Origin: JAPPKS01 sp963667895
GTDB taxonomy: Bacteria > Poribacteria > WGA-4E > PCPOR2b
Direction of reading: 5' to 3'
NCBI GenBank assembly: GCA_965223985.1
Contig: OZ245030.1
Location: forward strand, 806,001-870,000
DNA length: 64,000 bases
In this document: positions 27,332-36,486 of the stretch, piece after piece
Layout of the letters: every line of letters begins with the position of its first letter
Numbering within the stretch: position 1 is the first letter of the stretch
Translations under genes and position numbers: made by a program
The notes under the pieces: model-generated
Database searches by the model: none
What the model saw: only the letters and a program-made list of their open reading frames with translations
What the model was told of the DNA's origin: nothing

Positions 27332-28561
27332 TTATCTGAACGCTCTCCACCTCCAGGTTGGGGTGTCCGAATAGTTAAACTTGATTTTATCGCCTGGCTC
27401 TAAGAGAAAAGTTTGACCGGCGGAAAGCCCGGCTGTCAGTGTTTGCGCGTTATCTCCGGCATCAACAATCGTCCAATCCAAAACCTGTCCAGGCGTTAGA
27501 ATGAAAACTTCCACGAGATAGGCGGAAGTGTTTACGAGATATGCTCCTGAAGCGGGAACCGCGGGAGTGACCACGTTAAAACCGACAGGCTCATTTTGTA
27601 TGATTCGATTGGTGGGAATCTTCGCCTTATTTGTGATGCCGTACGGTAGGTTCCAGACAGATACTGTGTTGTCTCTCGCTTCCGCTTCAAAAATGATGTC
27701 ATTTCCAGGTGCTCGACTCCCATGGAACGCGAACTCAAAACGGTTATTTTGGGCGAAGATATCCGCCCCAATTGCTCCCGCTGAAGGTTCAAATACTTCT
27801 GGGGTCGTGAACCTTTTCGTCTCTTCATCAAAATACACACCCGTGGGCGCATGCAGAGACGAAAAAAACCGATTATGGGAAATTTTACTAGATCCAGGGT
27901 CCCCTATGCGGAAGCCAATGGCGTCCTCGGTTGCGTGGCACTGGTTGGTAAACATTACCTGTAACCAATTGTTGCTAAAAGACCCCTTCCCCGAACCGTC
28001 GTCTTGTATATAGACTCCTTTGCTAAAGGTGTTTGTTTCTTCAGCGAAAATCTTACTATTGACAATTGGTCCTTCGGAAATGTCGATTAATATGCCGGTT
28101 CCACGCGAGCATGCCGCTGAAAAATCAAATACGCTGGCAGTAATGACGACAAAATCATCTGGACCCGGCGTTTCAGGCTTAAAACGGACTGCAGCGCCAT
28201 CGGAAGCGCTGGCAATGAGACCAAACTTGTACCTGCAGTTCATTTGGCTGTCGATGTGAATCGCATCCCCGGAGTTTTTTCGATATGATAGGACGTAATT
28301 CCCGCCATCCAATCGGAAATCCTGGCTCCAGGGAACTTTCAACGTTTCATCAAGCGTATAAACGTTGAGCTGCACGCCTTCTCCTTCATGCATACCGCCT
28401 CGACCTCCGTAGATATAGACATCTCTACAGTTGTCATGCGCGTAGTCTATGGCCTCTTGAAGGCCGCTCGTTTTGGTACCCGGAGTGTTCGGCCCGAAAT
28501 CACCACCGTCATCAGGCCCTTCAAGTGTCACAAAGACATAAGGTTTACGCCTTTCGTTCAT
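27332..28561 (-). CDS. pectate-lyase-like beta-helix protein
   Basis: This 409-residue protein begins YVFVTLEGPDDGGDFGPNTP, then GLQEAIDYAHDNCRDVYIYGG, the start typical of right-handed parallel beta-helix proteins of the pectate-lyase/tailspike fold. Many short beta runs follow (GDAIHIDSQ, GILIDISEG, GVYIQDDGSG). The C-terminal 80 residues form a separate beta domain. There is no signal peptide. I see no clear catalytic triad, so enzyme activity is unproven. ATG 28561 has GGAGG upstream. It sits 22 bases after hemH and seems an insertion in the heme cluster. Confidence 0.6.
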   Translation of the reverse strand: MNERRKPYVFVTLEGPDDGGDFGPNTPGTKTSGLQEAIDYAHDNCRDVYIYGGRGGMHEGEGVQLNVYTLDETLKVPWSQDFRLDGGNYVLSYRKNSGDAIHIDSQMNCRYKFGLIASASDGAAVRFKPETPGPDDFVVITASVFDFSAACSRGTGILIDISEGPIVNSKIFAEETNTFSKGVYIQDDGSGKGSFSNNWLQVMFTNQCHATEDAIGFRIGDPGSSKISHNRFFSSLHAPTGVYFDEETKRFTTPEVFEPSAGAIGADIFAQNNRFEFAFHGSRAPGNDIIFEAEARDNTVSVWNLPYGITNKAKIPTNRIIQNEPVGFNVVTPAVPASGAYLVNTSAYLVEVFILTPGQVLDWTIVDAGDNAQTLTAGLSAGQTFLLEPGDKIKFNYSDTPTWRWRAFR

Positions 28562-28583
28562 TTTATTGCCTCCATGTTTGTCG

Positions 28584-29549
28584 TTAAATCATACTGCATC
28601 TGTCGCACACAAGTTCTGCCAGCATGTTGATAAATTCGGGATGATCGCCGACTGCCCTGGCGCGAATGAAATGGATTCCACATTCCTCTGCAGTCGATTT
28701 GGCTTCTATGTCAAGGTCGTGAAGCACCTCGACGTGGTCACATAGGAACCCAATCGGGGACACAATAACGTCATGAACTCCTGATTGTTTTTTCTCTCGA
28801 ATCTGGTCATTGATATCGGGCTGCGTCCAAGGAATCGTCGTATTTTCGGCTTGACTCTGATATGCGAGATTGTAATCCTTCTTACCAATTAGGGTGGCTA
28901 CAGCCTTCGCGGTTGCATCGAACTGCTGGGCGTATGGCGAGGTTTTCGCTACAGATTGCGGGACAGCATGTGCGGTAAAAATTAAGGACGCCTTATCGCA
29001 GCGGTCTTTCGTCAGATTTTTGCTGGCAACGTCAATTTGATTGGTGATGGCGCGAATGTAGCCCGGATTGGTGTACCAGGGATCTAAGTAGCTGATTGTT
29101 GGCTGCTCCACATCTAACGCCTCTATCGCTTCGCTCACTGTCTGCTGATACCAATCCCAACTTACCTTGGACTGATGGGGTGCCATGATGATGCCCAGTA
29201 TTCTACGATGCTTTTTTTTTGCCATCGCCGCAATCACTTCGTGAATGTACGGCGTCCAATGCCGAAATCCAGCGTAGACAGGCAAATCAACTCCCCTGTT
29301 ATTCAAATTCGATTCAAGCGCCTCAGCTTGTTTGAAGGTCAGTTCGTTAAAAGGAGAAAAACCACCGAGCGCTATGTAATGGCTGGTAACTTCTCTGAGC
29401 CGCTCCGCTTGAGACGCCGCGGTCCCGACAATTCCCTCGACGAAACAGTGTGCTTCCCCCGGGCAGGCGTCATATTTTTGGCAGCATCCGGGGGTTGGAC
29501 CTCCAAATGCAATTAATAATATACTATCATATCCCTCGACATTGGTCAT
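28584..29549 (-). CDS. hemH: ferrochelatase
   Basis: Ferrochelatase inserts Fe(II) into protoporphyrin or coproporphyrin. The start has ILLIAFGGP, the catalytic His is in LIFTAHAVPQSVA, and GFLCDHVEVLHDLDIEA is the signature around the metal-binding Glu. The protein is 321 residues. It is unusual in having Cys at 22, 23, 29 and 35 and a C-terminal CDRC (315-318), which might bind a metal cluster; the known [2Fe-2S] ferrochelatases use a different pattern, so this is only a suggestion. Part of the heme run: hemE and an MBL protein lie upstream, protoporphyrinogen oxidase downstream. Confidence 0.94.
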   Translation of the reverse strand: MTNVEGYDSILLIAFGGPTPGCCQKYDACPGEAHCFVEGIVGTAASQAERLREVTSHYIALGGFSPFNELTFKQAEALESNLNNRGVDLPVYAGFRHWTPYIHEVIAAMAKKKHRRILGIIMAPHQSKVSWDWYQQTVSEAIEALDVEQPTISYLDPWYTNPGYIRAITNQIDVASKNLTKDRCDKASLIFTAHAVPQSVAKTSPYAQQFDATAKAVATLIGKKDYNLAYQSQAENTTIPWTQPDINDQIREKKQSGVHDVIVSPIGFLCDHVEVLHDLDIEAKSTAEECGIHFIRARAVGDHPEFINMLAELVCDRCSMI

Positions 29550-29661
29550 TCTGTTGTTTTCTCTTTAGCGCCATAGTTTAACGTAGTGTGCAATACTACT
29601 AATGAATTGCTTGGAATTGTCATTCTATCAAATTTAATGGTTTTGGTGCATAGCGTCGGGT

Positions 29662-31119
29662 TCAAGCGATATTCGCCAGTTGAGCCGGCATGAACTTCGG
29701 ATCTGCCGCAATGGCTTTTGAAAAAATGGCTTTCGCCTGCGTCTCATCACCATTGGTGCGGTGTGCGAGTCCCACACATAAATAGGCTTGAGCGAGTTGT
29801 GCATTTGTGAGATTCAGATCTAGCGCTCGACGAATATATCGCAATCCAGGCGCTGGATCGTCACCGTTGCGATGAGCTGTTGTAATGAGTGATTGCCCGG
29901 ATAAGAGCAACGCAGGGACATAGGTAGGCTCTAATTCCAATGCCCTTTTTATGGCGGTTTTAGCTTCTGCGAAAAAATCTCCTTTTTCCAAGATACTTGG
30001 TATAATGCGCGAACTCCGGTACAGCAATCCGGCAAGTTCCACCCATGCGGCGGGATTGTCGGGAAATTGTCGTGTTGACTCACGCAGCATCTCAACTGCT
30101 AATCCGATGTCACCGCCTTCCTCAGCCTCTTCAGACGCTTGGCGGTAACCTTCGTAATTCTCTAGTGTGACTGTTCTCGCCTCGACTTCGGCTGCATCCG
30201 CCGAAGGAATCGCCGATGGTTTCAGATGTTGCCACCCCGGCTCTGGATCGTCAATCAGTCCTCGATACACGCGCAGGATTGCATAGCGGGGTGTTCCCCA
30301 GACCTCAGCGATTTGGGTAATCCAGTCGGGCAATGCCCCCTCTAAATCCGATAAGAGTTCAGGCAGCCTCATGCCACGCTCAAGTCGCTCCGCGACTTCC
30401 TTGAGGAAATAAGCTTCAATTTGAATCAAGAGATCTATTTCCGCGTCATGTGCAAGGGGGCCATGTCCAGGCAGCACATGACGCGGATGATAAGTTCTCA
30501 GTTCCCGAATGGTATCAATCCAATCGTGATTTGCGGTGAGTCCCTCATTCATCACCGGTTGACCAAAAATGGGAAAGCTGCCCGTCATAATAGTATCACC
30601 AGAGATGATGCAGCCTTCTTTTGGGATGCGAACCGCAATTGCATCATCGGTTTCCGCTTTGCCGAGGTGAATGAGATGGAGAGGTTGACTGCCGAGGTCT
30701 ATTTCCGTTTCTATTGAGAAGGTCTGATCGGGCAGATACGGATCGTCTCCCAACTCAAATCCACGTGATTGGAGGAACGCTTTTTGACGAGGGGCACGGC
30801 TGACGATGAACTCTTTCGTCTTTTCCCTTGAGAGAATCGTAGCTCCCTCGGCGTGGAAGATTATATTTCCATTGGTGTGGTCCCAATGGTAGTGCGTATT
30901 AATGGTGTAAAGGATTGGTTTTTCGGTTATAGCACGAACTGCTTGAAGCAAGCGACGCGCCATCGGTTGGTTGACCTGTGTGTCAATCACAGCGACCCCG
31001 TTATCGCCGATGACAATTGATGAATTGACAATATTGCGAAAGAGATAAACACGATCGGCGACTTTTTCGAGGCTTCCATAATGCCTTGGGGCATAAGGAT
31101 TTTCTCGCGGTGGTGTCAT
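29662..31119 (-). CDS. metallo-beta-lactamase-fold hydrolase with C-terminal TPR domain
   Basis: The N-terminal 230 residues form an MBL-fold domain. THYHWDH (76-81) is the HxHxDH zinc motif; further ligands are in CIISGDTI and LPGHGPLAHD. The C-terminal half has several TPR-type repeats (DNPAAWVELAGLLYRSSR, PTYVPALLLSGQSLI, AQAYLCVGLAHRTNGD). There is no signal peptide. The start ATG 31119 lies nine bases after the hemE stop, with AAGGGA as ribosome site, so the two are co-transcribed. The substrate is unknown; MBL proteins hydrolyse many esters, thioesters and phosphoesters. Confidence 0.88.
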   Translation of the reverse strand: MTPPRENPYAPRHYGSLEKVADRVYLFRNIVNSSIVIGDNGVAVIDTQVNQPMARRLLQAVRAITEKPILYTINTHYHWDHTNGNIIFHAEGATILSREKTKEFIVSRAPRQKAFLQSRGFELGDDPYLPDQTFSIETEIDLGSQPLHLIHLGKAETDDAIAVRIPKEGCIISGDTIMTGSFPIFGQPVMNEGLTANHDWIDTIRELRTYHPRHVLPGHGPLAHDAEIDLLIQIEAYFLKEVAERLERGMRLPELLSDLEGALPDWITQIAEVWGTPRYAILRVYRGLIDDPEPGWQHLKPSAIPSADAAEVEARTVTLENYEGYRQASEEAEEGGDIGLAVEMLRESTRQFPDNPAAWVELAGLLYRSSRIIPSILEKGDFFAEAKTAIKRALELEPTYVPALLLSGQSLITTAHRNGDDPAPGLRYIRRALDLNLTNAQLAQAYLCVGLAHRTNGDETQAKAIFSKAIAADPKFMPAQLANIA

Positions 31120-31128
31120 TCGTTTCCC

Positions 31129-32247
31129 TTAGATTGACGATGGTCTTTTTGACGATTTAGTATCCCAGACATACGTTTTGGCAGCCTCCACAAAATGTTT
31201 CACATTTTCGAACGGGGTATCCCGGTAAAGTCCGTGGTTGAGGTTCAGGATATGCCCAATCTTGCCGCCCTGTCGCAGGCATCGGTTGACAGCAGCCGTA
31301 ATGTCATTGACTGTACCGTCTCGCAGGATTATATTGTCCACGTTTCCTTGAAAGGCGACTTGCCCCGCAGCTTGCGCCTGTGCTTCTGCGAGATCTACGC
31401 ATGTCCCGACGCTCAAAACGTCCGCGCCACATTTCAGCATGAGATCCAAGTGAGGGCATTCTTTCGTAAATAGGATAGATATCGCACTGGAATTTAACTC
31501 CGCGAAGATTTGTTCGTGATAAGGCTGGACAAAGGATTCATAGCACATGCGACTAATACCATCCGCGATGGATTCAAAGAGTTGTACCGCTTGCGCGCCT
31601 TCTGAAATTTGGTAGTTGAGATAATCAATTGTCAGTTGCGTCAGATGTTTCAACAAGTTATGAAACAAACGCGGTTCCTCATGCATCAACTGAAAAACGA
31701 CGCTCGCCTCATTTGAGACTCCATGTCCCTGATTCATCGGGCTTTTGCCTGCAACCATAAAAAAAGCCAGCGTCAGCGGGGCACCGGCAAAACCGACTAC
31801 TGGTAATTCTCCATTCAGCCTCTGCCGCAGCCCGTTCAAGATTTGCCCAACAAATTTCAGGTCTGATGACGGCTGGACGCGGCGTAATGCCTCAACTTGC
31901 ACTCGCGTGCGAATCGGAGTTGGCAATACGGGTCCCGGCGCAAATTGGAAGTGCGCCCCCATCGGGGTAAGCGGCGTAAGTATATCCTGATACATGATTA
32001 TTGCATCAACTCCGACGCGTTGCGGCAAAAGCGAAATTTCAATCGCCTGTTCGACATCCCGAAATAGGTGTTCTAAGGAGACTTGTGCACGCTTGCGTAA
32101 AGCCCGATAAGCCGGATCTGAACGCCCGGCTTGACGCATCATCCAGACCGGTACCCGCTCCACGGGAAGTCGGCGCGCCGCACGAAGCAGGAGATCGTTC
32201 TTTGGCATAGGGTCGGTTAATCGTTTTTGGGTTGACAGGGGGTTCAT
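31129..32247 (-). CDS. hemE: uroporphyrinogen decarboxylase
   Basis: HemE removes four acetate carboxyls from uroporphyrinogen III to give coproporphyrinogen III. Its N-terminal signature PVWMMRQAGRSDPAYRALR is present, with the substrate-binding Arg. AIIMYQDILTPLTPMGAHF holds the conserved Asp. GFAGAPLTLAFFMVAGK and FQGNVDNIIL are also family blocks. The length, 372 residues, is a little long because of the N-terminal extension MNPLSTQKRLTDPMPKND; an internal ATG at 32208 is an alternative start without a ribosome site. It leads the heme run. Confidence 0.95.
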   Translation of the reverse strand: MNPLSTQKRLTDPMPKNDLLLRAARRLPVERVPVWMMRQAGRSDPAYRALRKRAQVSLEHLFRDVEQAIEISLLPQRVGVDAIIMYQDILTPLTPMGAHFQFAPGPVLPTPIRTRVQVEALRRVQPSSDLKFVGQILNGLRQRLNGELPVVGFAGAPLTLAFFMVAGKSPMNQGHGVSNEASVVFQLMHEEPRLFHNLLKHLTQLTIDYLNYQISEGAQAVQLFESIADGISRMCYESFVQPYHEQIFAELNSSAISILFTKECPHLDLMLKCGADVLSVGTCVDLAEAQAQAAGQVAFQGNVDNIILRDGTVNDITAAVNRCLRQGGKIGHILNLNHGLYRDTPFENVKHFVEAAKTYVWDTKSSKRPSSI

Positions 32248-32262
32248 GATTTTTCCAAAACC

Positions 32263-32571
32263 TCATTCCCCCGTTTCCTCTTTCTGATGTCGTTCAAGAA
32301 ACTCCCTGAGCTTCACGAAACTTTTGATGTTTTTCATTATTCGACCACTTTCTCGCTCCTCAAGATAGAGAAAGAAACCCATCAAATACAGACTAATAAA
32401 AAATAGTAGAAAGCCAAATACACATTGGATGATTGCAGACGTGTTCGGCTCGAGATTCAGCTTGGGAATTCCGTTTCCCCACAATACGGAAGCAAAGTCG
32501 CGGCACCCGGTCACCCCCATGGATAGAAAAACAATTGATAGCGCGAAGACGATGAAAAATTGTATGCCCAT
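32263..32571 (-). CDS. small two-helix membrane protein of unknown function
   Basis: This 102-residue protein has two predicted membrane helices, one at the N-terminus (IQFFIVFALSIVFLSMGV) and one in the middle (IIQCVFGFLLFFISLYLMGFFLY), followed by a charged C-terminal tail (EERESGRIMKNIKSFVKLREFLERH). I do not recognise a family. ATG 32571 directly follows an in-frame GTG. It ends 15 bases before hemE on the same strand and may be the first gene of the heme operon. Confidence 0.5.
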   Translation of the reverse strand: MGIQFFIVFALSIVFLSMGVTGCRDFASVLWGNGIPKLNLEPNTSAIIQCVFGFLLFFISLYLMGFFLYLEERESGRIMKNIKSFVKLREFLERHQKEETGE

Positions 32572-32774
32572 CACTTTAACCGTCAGTACAATACCGGAAC
32601 ATGGATGCCGGAGATGGTGTGGATTCGCTTGCGGCGAGTCTTCTGCAATCCTGCATCTACTTGGTTGAAGACAACTATATTATAGCACACAGCGCTACTA
32701 TCGGTAAACCAATATTCCCGCACACATCTGAAAGCGGAGGTGAGGTCAAGGTTTGTAGCATGGGAGTTCGGAGG

Positions 32775-32803
32775 TTGTTAAATTCAGGGAAATATTATAT
32801 AAT
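32775..32803 (+). promoter_or_regulatory. probable promoter of selA-selB
   Basis: TTGTTA (32775-32780) and TATAAT (32798-32803) are 17 bases apart, on the strand of selA. The gap 32572-32910 between the divergent heme run and selA holds nothing else that I can identify. Confidence 0.5.
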
Positions 32804-32910
32804 AACGAAGTTCCAAAATGCCGTAGGCACTCCTCAAAACGATAATTGACCGTATTCCAAGCAAATCCTAACAATCAAGATTTCCCCTCGTTATTTACCA
32901 TCAGCCACAA

Positions 32911-34344
32911 ATGCCCGAAAAAGAACTGACAGAAAAACAACAAGCCGCTTTACGCCACATACCCGCCATTGAACAGTTGCTGATTCATGGTACGTTTCTC
33001 GCTATGCAGAAACAGTATTCTAGAGATCTCGTAACCGAAGCGTTACGTTCAGTAGTTGCGGAGATTCGGGTGCAAATTCTCTCCAACCAAGAAATTTCGG
33101 ATTTTCTTGATGACGCGCAACTTGCTGATCTTACCCACGCTAAACTTGAAGCGATAACATCTTCCACATACCTGGCAGTGATTAACGTGACCGGGACAAT
33201 TATCCATACAAATCTGGGCAGATCGCTTCTAAGCGCATCTGCGTGCGAAGGACTTCTTCAAGCCGGGGGTAACTATGTCAACCTAGAGTACGATCTTGAG
33301 AGAGGGGATCGTGGACACCGAGATCTAATCACTGAACCCTTACTACAGCGGTTGACCGGCTGCGGTGCGTCAACGGTTGTGAACAACAACGCGGCGGCAG
33401 TTCTGCTTACGTTGAACACATTGGGGCGAGGCAAAGAGGTCATCGTCTCTCGTGGAGAACTGATTGAAATCGGCGGTGCGTTTCGAATTCCGGATGTTAT
33501 GGAGGCGAGCGGGGCAATCCTGCGGGAAGTGGGCACAACGAACCGGACTCATCTCAGGGATTACGAAAATGCAATCAACGAAAACACGGCACTTCTGCTG
33601 AAAGTCCATCCCAGCAACTACAAAATCGTAGGCTTTACCATGACGCCTGAGATTGAGGGAATCACTGAACTTGGCGATCGGTATGGGATTCCAACTATGG
33701 AAGATCTCGGAAGCGGGACACTGATTGATTTGACGAAGTACGATTTACCTTATGAGCCAGTTGTTCGTGAGCGGGTTAATGCTGGCGTCGATATCCTAAC
33801 CTTCAGCGGAGATAAGCTGCTCGGCGGTCCCCAAGCGGGCATTATCGTCGGCAAATCGGATCTAATTCAGAAAATTCGCAAAAATCCATTGATGCGGGCA
33901 TTACGCGTTGGAAAGTTGACAATCGCTGCACTCGAAGCTACTTTACGGCTCTATCTCAACGAAGACAACCTAACCGAAAAACTTCCCATGCTTTATCGCT
34001 TCACCCGATCGATTGACGAGCTCCGAATCATCACAGAGAAGCTAGTAATGCTCCTGCGGCAAATCTTTGGTGAGGCGATTGCAGTCACCATCGAAGAGAG
34101 CCATGCACAAATTGGCAGTGGTTCTCTGCCGATTGAGACTTTGCCCAGCCTCGCAATTGTTTTAGAATCGCCACGCATTTCAGCGGAAGCACTCGCCGCG
34201 AGTTTCCGCACTCAATCGAGGCCGGTGATCGGTCGAACGCAGGATGGTCGGTTCTGGATGGACGTGCGAACGATTCGCGAACAAGAATTGGATTGGATCG
34301 TTGATGCGGCGAAAAATGTCATGGGTACCAGCGCTATAATCTAG
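32911..34344 (+). CDS. selA: L-seryl-tRNA(Sec) selenium transferase
   Basis: SelA is a PLP enzyme that turns Ser-tRNA(Sec) into Sec-tRNA(Sec) with selenophosphate. The N-terminal domain (LRHIPAIEQLL...YSRDLVTEALRSVVAEIR) and the core are present: INVTGTIIHTNLGRSLL, VVNNNAAAVLLTLN, SRGELIEIGGAFRIPDVM and FSGDKLLGGPQAGIIVG, with the PLP-binding Lys. At 477 residues it is full length. The ATG lies about 110 bases after a likely promoter. selB follows nine bases downstream and tRNA-Sec follows selB, so the three cooperate to decode UGA as selenocysteine. Confidence 0.96.
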   Translation: MPEKELTEKQQAALRHIPAIEQLLIHGTFLAMQKQYSRDLVTEALRSVVAEIRVQILSNQEISDFLDDAQLADLTHAKLEAITSSTYLAVINVTGTIIHTNLGRSLLSASACEGLLQAGGNYVNLEYDLERGDRGHRDLITEPLLQRLTGCGASTVVNNNAAAVLLTLNTLGRGKEVIVSRGELIEIGGAFRIPDVMEASGAILREVGTTNRTHLRDYENAINENTALLLKVHPSNYKIVGFTMTPEIEGITELGDRYGIPTMEDLGSGTLIDLTKYDLPYEPVVRERVNAGVDILTFSGDKLLGGPQAGIIVGKSDLIQKIRKNPLMRALRVGKLTIAALEATLRLYLNEDNLTEKLPMLYRFTRSIDELRIITEKLVMLLRQIFGEAIAVTIEESHAQIGSGSLPIETLPSLAIVLESPRISAEALAASFRTQSRPVIGRTQDGRFWMDVRTIREQELDWIVDAAKNVMGTSAII

Positions 34345-34353
34345 GATAACGCT

Positions 34354-36279
34354 ATGCGACACGTCATAATTGGTACTGCCGGTCATGTTGACCACGGTAA
34401 AACGGCACTTATACGCGCCCTTACAGGAATCGAAACGGACCGGCTCAAGGAAGAACAAGAACGAGGACTGTCAATCGAGTTGGGATTTGCTTATTTCGAT
34501 CTGCCCGACGGTTCACGCGCCGGAATCGTGGACGTTCCCGGACATGAAAAGTTCATCCGGAATATGCTTTCCGGAGCCTATGGGATGGACGTTGTGCTAC
34601 TTGTGGTTGATGCGAAAGAAGGTGTACAGGAACAGACGTTGGAACACCTGGAGATTCTCGATCTACTTGGCATTTCGACGGGTATCTTGGTGATGACGAA
34701 AGTGGATTTGGTGACGGATGAGGAATTAACTGAATCTACCGAGATGGCTCAGGAGATGTTCGCGGGCACCTCTCTCGAAGGCGCCCCTACAGTTCAAGTA
34801 TCGGCTGTGACGGATGAAGGGGTAGATGACCTCAAGCAAACCATTGTCGATAGTGTGAACGCCCTTGCAGAAAAGGAGAGCCGCAATGGTATCCCACGCT
34901 TGTATGTGGATCGGAGTTTTACGATGCCGGGGTTTGGCGCAGTTGTTACAGGAACGCTGATTGACGGTTCCATTCACCGGGAACAACGGCTTATGATTTT
35001 GCCACAGGGACACGAAGTTCGTGTGCGCGGCATACAAGTTCACAACCAACCGGCAGAGGAGGCACATGCAGGACAGCGGACCGCTCTAAATTTGTCGGGC
35101 ATCACAAAAGAAGGTATTAGTCGCGGGGATGTGCTTAGCACAATTGGGTTATCAAAAGTGACAGACAACATTGATGTGTCTCTGCATGTGCTGTCGTCGT
35201 TCCCAAGAATGCTCGAACACTGGACGCGGTTGCGGTTTTATCTCGGTACAAGCGAAGCGTTTTGTCGGGCGATTCTGCTTGTGGATGAAGCGGTCTTGCC
35301 AGGCGAGTCGGCTCAGATTCAATTGCGTTTAGAGAAACCGATTCTAACTTTTAGAGGAGATCGACTTATCGTTCGTGATTTCGCATCACAGTATACCGTC
35401 GGAGGCGGGACGGTGATTAATCCGTTTGCACCGCGCCACAAGCGGTTTACGACACAGACTTCGGAAACACTAGATCTATGGAAAAAGGCTGATGATGTGG
35501 GGGTGATAAATCTGTTATTGGCACAAAGCCGCGAACTCTGCACGACAGAAATGTCTCTGCGATATTATCTTAGCCATCCTTGTTCGACTCTGGGAGAAAT
35601 TCTGAAAGCACTTGAGCAAGAGCACAAAATTAAGCGATGGGGCGGTGGGACCCCACTTATTTCCGCTAGGGATCGAGCGGAAACGGCACAATCCAATCTC
35701 ATCAATGCTTTGGAGCAATTCCACGAACGAACACCACTCGCCCCCGGTCAAAATGCCGCACAACTCCGTCTCCAACTAGACCTCGACGAAACTGCCTTTG
35801 AGAAGATTGTTGATGACTTGATTCGGCGGAATCGAATCGTTAAAGACGGGAATCTCCTGCGTATGGCGTCGCACCAGATCCAGTTTTCTGAGCAAGAGGA
35901 GGCAGTCAAGGAGAAAGTGGAGGGAGTCTTTTTAGATGCAGGAATGAACGTTCCGAATATGAAAGCGCTAATCGAGCAACTTCCAGAATATGCCTCTCAA
36001 TCAGTTGGGGCAACTTTCTACGCACTTGTTAATCTTGGACGGCTCATAAAGATTGCGGATGACTTCTTTATCCATATACAGACGTTCCAACGAATCATGA
36101 ATTTACTTACGGGTTACCTTCAAGAAAATGACATAGTTACTATAGCTGAATTCCGCGAGTTCGCCGAAACCAGCCGAAAATATGCTGTGCCGTTTCTTGA
36201 ATACTGTGATGGAGAAGGCATCACGATTCGTGAAGGGAACCACCGCAGTCTGCGGAAATCGGCGCAGCAGCGAGCCTAA
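34354..36279 (+). CDS. selB: selenocysteine-specific elongation factor SelB
   Basis: SelB delivers Sec-tRNA(Sec) to UGA codons that carry a SECIS hairpin. The GTPase domain shows G1 GTAGHVDHGKTAL, G3 DVPGHEKFI and G4 MTKVDL. EF-Tu-like domains 2 and 3 follow (FTMPGFGAVVTGTLIDGSI). The C-terminal half has the SelB winged-helix domains that bind SECIS, here about residues 375-640, with no obvious gap. Length (641) is normal for bacterial SelB. ATG 34354 comes nine bases after the selA stop. tRNA-Sec begins 47 bases beyond its end. Confidence 0.96.
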   Translation: MRHVIIGTAGHVDHGKTALIRALTGIETDRLKEEQERGLSIELGFAYFDLPDGSRAGIVDVPGHEKFIRNMLSGAYGMDVVLLVVDAKEGVQEQTLEHLEILDLLGISTGILVMTKVDLVTDEELTESTEMAQEMFAGTSLEGAPTVQVSAVTDEGVDDLKQTIVDSVNALAEKESRNGIPRLYVDRSFTMPGFGAVVTGTLIDGSIHREQRLMILPQGHEVRVRGIQVHNQPAEEAHAGQRTALNLSGITKEGISRGDVLSTIGLSKVTDNIDVSLHVLSSFPRMLEHWTRLRFYLGTSEAFCRAILLVDEAVLPGESAQIQLRLEKPILTFRGDRLIVRDFASQYTVGGGTVINPFAPRHKRFTTQTSETLDLWKKADDVGVINLLLAQSRELCTTEMSLRYYLSHPCSTLGEILKALEQEHKIKRWGGGTPLISARDRAETAQSNLINALEQFHERTPLAPGQNAAQLRLQLDLDETAFEKIVDDLIRRNRIVKDGNLLRMASHQIQFSEQEEAVKEKVEGVFLDAGMNVPNMKALIEQLPEYASQSVGATFYALVNLGRLIKIADDFFIHIQTFQRIMNLLTGYLQENDIVTIAEFREFAETSRKYAVPFLEYCDGEGITIREGNHRSLRKSAQQRA

Positions 36280-36326
36280 GCCGCGACAGTTGAAACTTGT
36301 TCGAAAGCGGGTTGACAGTTTATTGT

Positions 36327-36420
36327 GGGAGGGGATAGGGTCCGGTGGCTCTACTGGTCTTCAAAACCAGCTTGCCCATGCAAGTGGGTAGGTGGGTTCG
36401 ACTCCCACCCTCTCCCGCCA
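36327..36420 (+). tRNA. selC: tRNA-Sec (anticodon TCA)
   Basis: A 94-base sequence folds as a selenocysteine tRNA. The long 8-base-pair acceptor stem is GGGAGGGG (36327-36334) with CCTCTCCC (36409-36416), one G-T pair, followed by discriminator G and an encoded CCA. The T arm is GTGGG TTCGACT CCCAC. The anticodon arm CTGGT-CTTCAAA-ACCAG has anticodon TCA. A long variable arm with GCCCA/TGGGT pairing and a 6-pair D stem (with wobbles) are also present. It lies just after selA-selB. Confidence 0.95.
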
Positions 36421-36486
36421 TCAAGAAAATGACATCAGTGACTGTTGTTACCCGCCCAGAATTACCGAAGGATAGCGTGCCCTGTA

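Noticed and set aside
36327..36420. tRNA-Sec as an integration site
   Set aside because: No integrase gene and no second copy of the tRNA 3' end was seen nearby.
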